A stretch of DNA of 5,583 nt, from contig CANGQU010000061.1 of NCBI GenBank assembly GCA_947456345.1, forward strand, positions 1 to 5,583. Direction: 5' to 3'. This stretch comes from Alphaproteobacteria bacterium. Its GTDB lineage: Bacteria > Pseudomonadota > Alphaproteobacteria > SHNJ01. Below are positions 1 through 5,583 of this stretch, in pieces (position 1 is the first letter of the stretch; each line of letters begins with the position of its first letter). The translations under genes were made by a program, and so were the position numbers. The notes below the pieces were generated by a model. It was not told where the DNA came from and searched no databases. It saw nothing but the letters and a program-made list of their open reading frames with translations.

Positions 1-616
1 ATACCGTGGGTGCGGCCTTGTACGCGGCCCCATTGGCACAATCGATCACGATGCGCAGGCCATCCAGGCGCAGCTGCGCCGGAAAACTAGCTTTGGCGTA
101 TTCGATGTATCGGCCTAGCGCGTCGTCCAGGCGCTGCGCGCGGCCCAAATCGGCAGGGTCGGCGCGCAGCATAGCGGGATCGAGCGCCATGGCGGCTTCG
201 ATCGCCTGTTCTTGGGTATCGGATAATTTATAACCGTCGGGGCCGAATAATTTGATGCCGTTATCGGAATAGGGGTTGTGCGAAGCAGACAGCATCACGC
301 CCAAATCACAGCGCATGGCATGCGTCAAATAGGCAATCGCCGGGGTGGGCATGGGGCCAACCAATAATACGTCCATCCCGGCAGCGATAAATCCCGCTTG
401 TAATGCTGGTTCCAACAAATAGCCCGACAGGCGGGTGTCTTTGCCGATAATCACACGTTGGTGGCCGCGGCGCTTTTTTTGCGGTGCGGCGCTCTGGTGG
501 GACAGCACATAGGCAGCGGCCATGGCCACGCGGGTGGCGATTTCAGCGGTCATGGGATCGCGATTCGCCTCACCGCGAATGCCATCCGTGCCGAAATAGT
601 GGCGGGTATTGGTCAT
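1..616 (-). CDS. glmM: Phosphoglucosamine mutase GlmM, N-terminal part (3' end cut by window edge)
   Basis: GlmM converts glucosamine-6-phosphate to glucosamine-1-phosphate in the cytoplasm, on the way to UDP-GlcNAc for peptidoglycan and lipopolysaccharide. The visible 205 codons, of about 450 expected, begin [16 protein letters not shown], the standard GlmM opening. They contain GKDTRLSGY (residues 59-67), VGPMPTPA (86-93) and the catalytic loop [11 protein letters not shown] (110-120). By family knowledge the second serine of that loop, here Ser112, is the phosphorylated active-site residue. The metal-binding DxDxD loop and the sugar- and phosphate-binding C-terminal domains lie beyond the window. 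The start is the ATG at 616-614, just before the conserved FGTDGIRG. No strong Shine-Dalgarno is visible, only a GGGG about 13 bases upstream. Residues about 41-53 (Gln/Lys/Arg-rich) look like a small insertion relative to typical GlmM. The gene is separated from ftsH by a plus-strand ORF and probably has its own promoter near 716-745. The identification is near certain. Confidence 0.97.
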   Translation of the reverse strand, partial: MTNTRHYFGTDGIRGEANRDPMTAEIATRVAMAAAYVLSHQSAAPQKKRRGHQRVIIGKDTRLSGYLLEPALQAGFIAAGMDVLLVGPMPTPAIAYLTHAMRCDLGVMLSASHNPYSDNGIKLFGPDGYKLSDTQEQAIEAAMALDPAMLRADPADLGRAQRLDDALGRYIEYAKASFPAQLRLDGLRIVIDCANGAAYKAAPTV

Positions 617-709
617 GATGGCAAATTACCCCGCGTCCCAGGCCCGGTCAACCGCCGTTGGCAGCGGTCGCGGTCACGCTTTGTTGCGGCTTATTGCGGC
701 TAAAATCTC

Positions 710-738
710 TTGCTAATAATATCTTTATAAGATATATT
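710..738 (+). promoter_or_regulatory. Candidate promoter for the plus-strand hypothetical gene
   Basis: TTGCTA (710-715) and TATATT (733-738) are separated by 17 bases, giving a 4/6 and a 5/6 match to the sigma70 consensus. The start point would fall near 745, about 33 bases before the ATG at 778. The element overlaps the candidate leftward promoter and the palindrome, so the two transcription units may compete. This is inferred by eye only. Confidence 0.4.
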
Positions 739-741
739 ATT
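714..741. repeat. Imperfect A/T-rich palindrome in divergent intergenic region
   Basis: A perfect 7-base inverted repeat, ATATCTT (719-725) and AAGATAT (729-735), surrounds a TAT spacer. The outer arms (AATA on the left, TATT on the right) continue the symmetry with a 2-base offset. It sits between the divergent glmM and plus-strand ORF starts, inside an A/T-rich block (about 707-762) that stands out from the G/C-rich surroundings. It overlaps promoter-like hexamers on both strands, so it could be an operator for a regulator of one or both genes. It could also be only melting-prone promoter DNA. No regulator family is recognised. Confidence 0.5.
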
Positions 742-745
742 GCAA
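716..745 (-). promoter_or_regulatory. Candidate sigma70-type promoter for glmM
   Basis: Reading leftward, TTGCAA (745-740) is followed after 18 bases by TATTAT (721-716), resembling -35 and -10 hexamers. Transcription would begin near 709 and leave a leader of about 90 bases before the glmM ATG at 616. A dedicated promoter makes sense because the plus-strand ORF lies between glmM and the ftsH operon. This is pattern matching by eye in A/T-rich DNA, where chance matches are common. Confidence 0.4.
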
Positions 746-777
746 AATAAGATAATTTATAGGCTGGGGTGTGGCAA

Positions 778-1302
778 ATGAAAATCGTGCGCGGCGGGCA
801 TGTCGTAACCAATAACCTGTATTGCATGCTTGGCATTTGGATTGGTGCGGAATCTTGCGAGCAAATCCCAGGCAATGGCCCGCTGCGTTATGAATTGACC
901 ACCTATAGTATGGATTGGCGCGGCAGGCTCGAGGGTTGGCAAGCTGGGGCTTGGGCGCAGCCCGATAATCTACCACAGGCCGTTTACCAAATCCTGATTG
1001 CAGGGGTTAAGTCTGCGCATTTAGGGTATCACCCCAATCTAGCCAAAAGGTTTCCCGAGCTACGGGCACTCGAACCGGCGCCAGGAGTAACAGTTGAACG
1101 ATTGGCGCCCTTTACGTTGTTGCATAAACTTTGTGGCGATGACAGCGTTTTCCAACATGTCATGCAACTACGCGCGTGTGCAAATAAACCGAAATCCGCC
1201 CGCGAAGTATTAAGCGCGACGCCAAATTCGATTACAAGCGAATTGATAGCCCGAATTCTTGGCCGAGATCGGCATAGTCCGTGCTTGCGCTTGGCGCGCT
1301 AA
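778..1302 (+). CDS. Hypothetical protein of unknown function (174 aa)
   Basis: I do not recognise this protein. Its ORF is open for 174 codons from ATG 778 to TAA 1302. An in-frame GTG at 769 would add three residues. I prefer ATG 778 because GGGG at 766-769 lies 8 bases upstream as a weak Shine-Dalgarno, and the GTG overlaps that sequence. The predicted protein is soluble, with no signal peptide or membrane segment. It is Trp-rich in its first half (including WIGAESC and MDWRGRLEGWQAGAW) and basic at its C-terminus. No catalytic motif is apparent. It lies tail-to-tail with ftsH (9-base gap) and head-to-head with glmM, interrupting an otherwise co-directional series. Codon choice differs from the neighbours: CTA occurs four times, CGA three times and AGG twice, against one CTA and one CGA in the 205 visible glmM codons. 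That could mean acquisition, weak expression or a non-coding ORF. The promoter-like sequence upstream and the ORF length in fairly G/C-rich DNA favour a real gene, but only moderately. Confidence 0.55.
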   Translation: MKIVRGGHVVTNNLYCMLGIWIGAESCEQIPGNGPLRYELTTYSMDWRGRLEGWQAGAWAQPDNLPQAVYQILIAGVKSAHLGYHPNLAKRFPELRALEPAPGVTVERLAPFTLLHKLCGDDSVFQHVMQLRACANKPKSAREVLSATPNSITSELIARILGRDRHSPCLRLAR

Positions 1303-1311
1303 GATCCAACC

Positions 1312-3216
<1,905 letters not shown>

Positions 3217-3224
3217 GGGCGAAA

Positions 3225-3232
3225 TTCCTTTC
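3225..3232 (-). promoter_or_regulatory. ftsH ribosome-binding site that decides the start
   Basis: On the minus strand these bases read GAAAGGAA, a good Shine-Dalgarno, placed 8 bases before GTG 3216. They lie inside the coding stretch that would result from starting at GTG 3234, which has no purine-rich motif upstream. The shorter start also gives the usual FtsH N-terminus, a short polar stretch and then a transmembrane helix. Confidence 0.8.
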
Positions 3233-3255
3233 ACGATAAACGAATGGCCAAAAGT

Positions 3256-4599
3256 CTAGCATGTTTCGCCCGAATTGTCTTGTGTAACCGCGCCGTGGAA
3301 AAAAGGCCGCCAGGCGGGTTGGGGCATAAAGCGGGCATAATCTTTGCCATAATACAGATGGGGCGCTGAGGCTACTTCGTCAAGCCCAGCTTGGGGATCG
3401 AAAAACGCGGGCAGGCCCAAACGCAAGCCATGGGCCAAGCCGCGCCCTGAGTTTTTATCGCGCAATTTGATTTGCGCCCAGCCACCAACGCCTAATTTTG
3501 CAACGCGCAGCGGCGATGTGGTCGGGTTATGCACCCAAAACCGCCCATCCCATACTTGCCGCGTTTGCGGTAGTAAAATCAGTTCGTGCTGGATCAATTC
3601 CGGCTCGCGGTAAAAATGCGCACTTGCTGCGTTGGCGGCGATAATGCAGCCGCCCAAGGTGCTTTGCCCAACCTGTTGTTCCTGGCGCAATTCATCCGCC
3701 AGCCGCACTAACGAGGCAAAGCGCGGCGGATAAATTTCGCCACCGACTTGGGCCAAAATTTCCGCCAACAGCCGCAACGCCATTTCCTCTGGCAAGCCGC
3801 GCCATAAATCCAAATTGAGCATGGCATCGCCACAAGGGCTAAACCGCACGGCGGAGGGTAGCACAGCATGCAAATGCCAATCCAAGGCCTGCCGCGCCGA
3901 TTGCAAGCGAGCGGCGGTTTCGGCCAGCACGGCGGCGTCGATGCCCATAGCGGCAAGGGTGTTCAATGCTTCGCGCGCCTGGGTGCGGGCAAAACGCGGT
4001 TGGTGGTTGGATGGATCGCACAGATATTCTTGGCCGATGGATTGCAAATAGGCGGTCAAATCCGTTTTGCTTGCCGCCAATAATGGGCGCAGCAAAACCA
4101 CGCCGCCGATATCTTGTCGCGCGGAGGGGGCGCTTAGGCCATAAACGCCGCTGCCGCGCGCCAGGCGGAGTAAAAAATTTTCCGCCACATCATCGATGTG
4201 ATGCGCCGTACATAAATGGGTGATGTTGTGGGCGCGGCAATAATCGGCCAATAAATCGTACCGCGCGCGCCGCGCCTGGTCTTGGACATTGGCGGATATG
4301 CCAGCATGCTGCCAGCGCAAAATTTGTGTGGGGATGCCGTGTGCCTGCAACCAGGTTTGGACTTGCTCTGCCTCCGCCGCAGATTCTGGACGTAGGGCGT
4401 GATCGACGTGCAAGGCGGTCAAATTTTTCCCCCAAGCGTGCGCCCAGTTTGCGGCCAGCAGGCAAAGGGCCATGCTATCAGGCCCGCCCGAGGTGGCGAT
4501 GGCAATCGCGCGCATATGCGTCCGCTCTTGATCTAGCGCGTGGCGCAAGCGGTCTTGCCAGTCATGGGTCAAAGGCATGGGGCGGGTACTGTGGGCCAT
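3256..4599 (-). CDS. tilS: tRNA(Ile)-lysidine synthase TilS
   Basis: TilS uses ATP and lysine to convert the wobble cytidine (C34) of tRNA-Ile(CAU) to lysidine. This changes both codon reading and charging from Met to Ile, and the enzyme is normally essential. The protein here is 447 aa from ATG 4599. The N-type ATP pyrophosphatase P-loop SGGPDS is at residues 37-42. HVDHALRPES (64-73) and the second family signature HHIDDVAEN (133-141) follow, then FLLRLARGSG, RPLL (171-174) and CDPSN (194-198). In the signature the more usual QAET reads VAEN, while both aspartates remain. The C-terminal half is less conserved, as is normal for TilS. The start is uncertain: TTG 4605, ATG 4599 and ATG 4578 are in frame and none has a clear Shine-Dalgarno. 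ATG 4578 would give an N-terminus MPLTHDW and keep the P-loop. The stop is TAG at 3258-3256. The gene lies 26 bases after cpoB and 39 before ftsH, the standard alphaproteobacterial order. Confidence 0.95.
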   Translation of the reverse strand: MAHSTRPMPLTHDWQDRLRHALDQERTHMRAIAIATSGGPDSMALCLLAANWAHAWGKNLTALHVDHALRPESAAEAEQVQTWLQAHGIPTQILRWQHAGISANVQDQARRARYDLLADYCRAHNITHLCTAHHIDDVAENFLLRLARGSGVYGLSAPSARQDIGGVVLLRPLLAASKTDLTAYLQSIGQEYLCDPSNHQPRFARTQAREALNTLAAMGIDAAVLAETAARLQSARQALDWHLHAVLPSAVRFSPCGDAMLNLDLWRGLPEEMALRLLAEILAQVGGEIYPPRFASLVRLADELRQEQQVGQSTLGGCIIAANAASAHFYREPELIQHELILLPQTRQVWDGRFWVHNPTTSPLRVAKLGVGGWAQIKLRDKNSGRGLAHGLRLGLPAFFDPQAGLDEVASAPHLYYGKDYARFMPQPAWRPFFHGAVTQDNSGETC

Positions 4600-4600
4600 G

Positions 4601-4631
4601 GGCAATAACCGTCAACCGGCAACGGTCAACC
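4601..4631 (-). repeat. Short imperfect tandem repeat at the cpoB-tilS junction
   Basis: On the minus strand GGTTGACCGTTGCC (4631-4618) is followed directly by GGTTGACGGTTATTGCC (4617-4601). The second copy differs by one substitution and a 3-base insertion. The first copy contains the cpoB TGA stop, and the second ends two bases before the chosen tilS ATG. It probably arose as a small local duplication. No function is evident. Confidence 0.6.
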
Positions 4632-5453
4632 AGTTTTACCGCAGGCCAATTTTTGCCGCTCGGCTTGGGCACGGTTAATGATATTGGCATCCGCCTTGGG
4701 GAATTGTTTTTGCAGCTGGGCAAAACTGGCGCAAGCCTGTTGCGTTTTTTTCAGCCGCGCCAGCGACAGGCCCAATTTCAACAAGCTGTCGGGTGCCTTG
4801 GGCGATTTCGGATAATTTTTATAGGAATTGACGAATTCAACCGAGGCCGGTTCAAACAGCCCGCGCACATATAATGTTTCGCCCAACCAATATTGCGCGT
4901 TGCCCGCCAAAGCATCGGTGGGAAATTGTTTGATGAAACTACGCAACGCACTCTCGGCCACTTCGTATTCCCCTTGGCGAATATGGGTCAGGGCTGCGTC
5001 ATACGCCGCCTTGGGATCAAGCGGCGGCTGGGCTTCGGCTATAGTGGGTTCAGCTGCAGTGGCTTCGGTTGCGGCCGGTTGCGCGGCGGGCTGGGGTTGC
5101 GGTTGTTGCAGCGCTTGCAAGCGCTGTTCAATCATTTGTAACCGCAGTTCCAAATCGCTTTGCGCTTTGTCGCTGCGAGTTTGCTGCTGTTGAAATTGAT
5201 ATTGCAGCTCTTCGATGCTGCCGGTCATTTGCCGCAGGCTTTGTTCGAGCGCGCTAATACGGCCCTCGAGGCGGTTCAATCCTGCGCTGCCCAAATTTTC
5301 TGGAGCTTTACCTTCACCGCGAAATACTTCGAGCTGCAAGTTTTGCGTATCGCGCTCGAGCCGTTCGAGACGGTCTAACACCGGCGACATATCTTGGGCA
5401 AACGCAGTTGCGGTTAACGAAACGAGGAGCAATACAACAGCTAAAATCCGCAT
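4626..5453 (-). CDS. cpoB: Tol-Pal associated cell-division coordinator CpoB (YbgF)
   Basis: CpoB is a periplasmic protein that, in E. coli, links Tol-Pal-driven outer-membrane constriction to peptidoglycan synthesis through PBP1B and TolA. The 275-aa product (E. coli about 263) has a signal peptide with hydrophobic core AVVLLLVSLTATAFA and a likely cut after AFA at residue 19. A heptad-rich coiled coil at about 21-117 (for example RLEGRISALEQSLRQM) is expected to drive oligomerisation. A Pro/Gln/Ala linker spans about 117-145. The C-terminal TPR domain covers about 147-271, with repeats beginning near AYDAALTHIRQGEYEVA, GNAQYWLGETLYVRGLF and PDSLLKLGLSLARL. Two cysteines (Cys241, Cys271) might form a disulfide in the periplasm. 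The ATG at 5453 has GGGGA 6-7 bases upstream (minus strand). Because it sits first before tilS and ftsH, and a terminator lies upstream, it probably opens a new transcript rather than reading through from pal. Confidence 0.95.
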   Translation of the reverse strand: MRILAVVLLLVSLTATAFAQDMSPVLDRLERLERDTQNLQLEVFRGEGKAPENLGSAGLNRLEGRISALEQSLRQMTGSIEELQYQFQQQQTRSDKAQSDLELRLQMIEQRLQALQQPQPQPAAQPAATEATAAEPTIAEAQPPLDPKAAYDAALTHIRQGEYEVAESALRSFIKQFPTDALAGNAQYWLGETLYVRGLFEPASVEFVNSYKNYPKSPKAPDSLLKLGLSLARLKKTQQACASFAQLQKQFPKADANIINRAQAERQKLACGKTG

Positions 5454-5483
5454 AGAGAATCCCCAAAAAAATTAGTTTATTTT

Positions 5484-5499
5484 CCCCTTCAATCAGGGG
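5484..5499 (-). other. Small hairpin in cpoB leader
   Basis: CCCCT and AGGGG form a 5-base-pair stem around a 6-base loop, about 30 bases upstream of the cpoB start. The GGGG of the cpoB ribosome-binding region (5464-5461) could pair with the same CCCC instead, so two mutually exclusive structures are possible. The stem is short, no riboswitch family is recognisable, and significance is doubtful. Confidence 0.25.
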
Positions 5500-5512
5500 C
5501 GCGATATACGCA

Positions 5513-5541
5513 AAACTATGCCTAATAATTGCAGCGAACAA
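5513..5541 (-). promoter_or_regulatory. Possible promoter for cpoB-tilS-ftsH
   Basis: Reading leftward, TTGTTC (5541-5536) and TAGTTT (5518-5513) have a 17-base spacer, but the -10 match is weak. TATATC (5508-5503) is another possible -10 with no good -35. A promoter somewhere in 5454-5545 is expected because the terminator just upstream should stop transcription from the preceding gene. The exact hexamers are uncertain. Confidence 0.25.
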
Positions 5542-5546
5542 AAGGC

Positions 5547-5579
5547 AAAAAAACAGCCGCCCGTTTAGGGGCGGCTGTT
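5547..5579 (-). terminator. Rho-independent terminator of the upstream minus-strand gene (probably pal)
   Basis: AACAGCCGCCC (5552-5562) and GGGCGGCTGTT (5569-5579) form a perfect 11-base-pair, G/C-rich stem with a 6-base loop. In the leftward direction it runs into seven T residues (5553-5547). No T-run follows in the rightward direction, so it acts on the minus strand. The terminated gene lies beyond the right edge. By alphaproteobacterial gene order it is most likely pal, but that is inference. Confidence 0.9.
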
Positions 5580-5583
5580 GGTG

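Noticed and set aside
681..700. Two near-identical 10-mers TTGTTGCGGC and TTATTGCGGC, considered as binding sites
   Set aside because: They are only two short adjacent copies with no symmetry and no known motif, so chance or a trivial duplication is as likely.
648..976. Minus-strand small ORFs (648-875, 737-976, 757-942) between ftsH and glmM, considered as a folP remnant
   Set aside because: None shows dihydropteroate synthase motifs or any recognisable domain. They overlap the plus-strand ORF and the promoter region and look like chance reading frames.
4326..4874. Plus-strand 182-codon ORF opposite the tilS start and cpoB end
   Set aside because: It crosses the junction of two well-supported minus-strand genes. 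Its translation is Arg/Gly/Ala-rich shadow sequence with no motif.
5040..5110. Repetitive Gln/Pro/Ala-coding stretch in cpoB, considered as an unstable repeat or foreign insert
   Set aside because: A low-complexity linker between coiled coil and TPR domain is normal for CpoB, and the frame continues intact on both sides.

Overview
This window reads as ordinary chromosomal housekeeping DNA from an alphaproteobacterium. The minus strand carries, in transcription order, cpoB (ybgF), tilS, ftsH and the 5' part of glmM. cpoB-tilS-ftsH-glmM downstream of the tol-pal genes is a familiar alphaproteobacterial arrangement, and the FtsH, TilS and GlmM sequences look alphaproteobacterial. Finer placement (perhaps Rhodospirillales-like) is a guess.

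Layout from high to low coordinates. At 5547-5579 there is an intrinsic terminator reading leftward. It should end an upstream gene outside the window, most likely pal. After it come a leader of about 90 bases and cpoB (5453-4626). tilS follows after 26 bases, with its start codon uncertain. ftsH follows after 39 bases and most likely starts at a GTG at 3216, not at the longer GTG start at 3234. The short gaps and lack of internal terminators suggest one cpoB-tilS-ftsH transcript. ftsH ends at 1312. The usual continuation into glmM (in many bacteria ftsH-folP-glmM) is broken here. A plus-strand gene of unknown function (778-1302) lies tail-to-tail with ftsH, 9 bases away, and head-to-head with glmM, which starts at 616 and runs off the left edge. 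The 161-base divergent intergenic region has a very A/T-rich block with an imperfect palindrome and overlapping promoter-like hexamers facing both ways.

Together the known genes cover cell-envelope constriction and integrity (CpoB with Tol-Pal and PBP1B), tRNA-Ile decoding (TilS), membrane protein quality control (FtsH) and UDP-GlcNAc precursor synthesis for peptidoglycan and LPS (GlmM). I found no tRNA or rRNA gene, CRISPR array, insertion sequence, transposase, phage gene or toxin-antitoxin pair. I see no convincing undescribed system. The one unexplained element is the plus-strand ORF with its promoter/palindrome region between ftsH and glmM.
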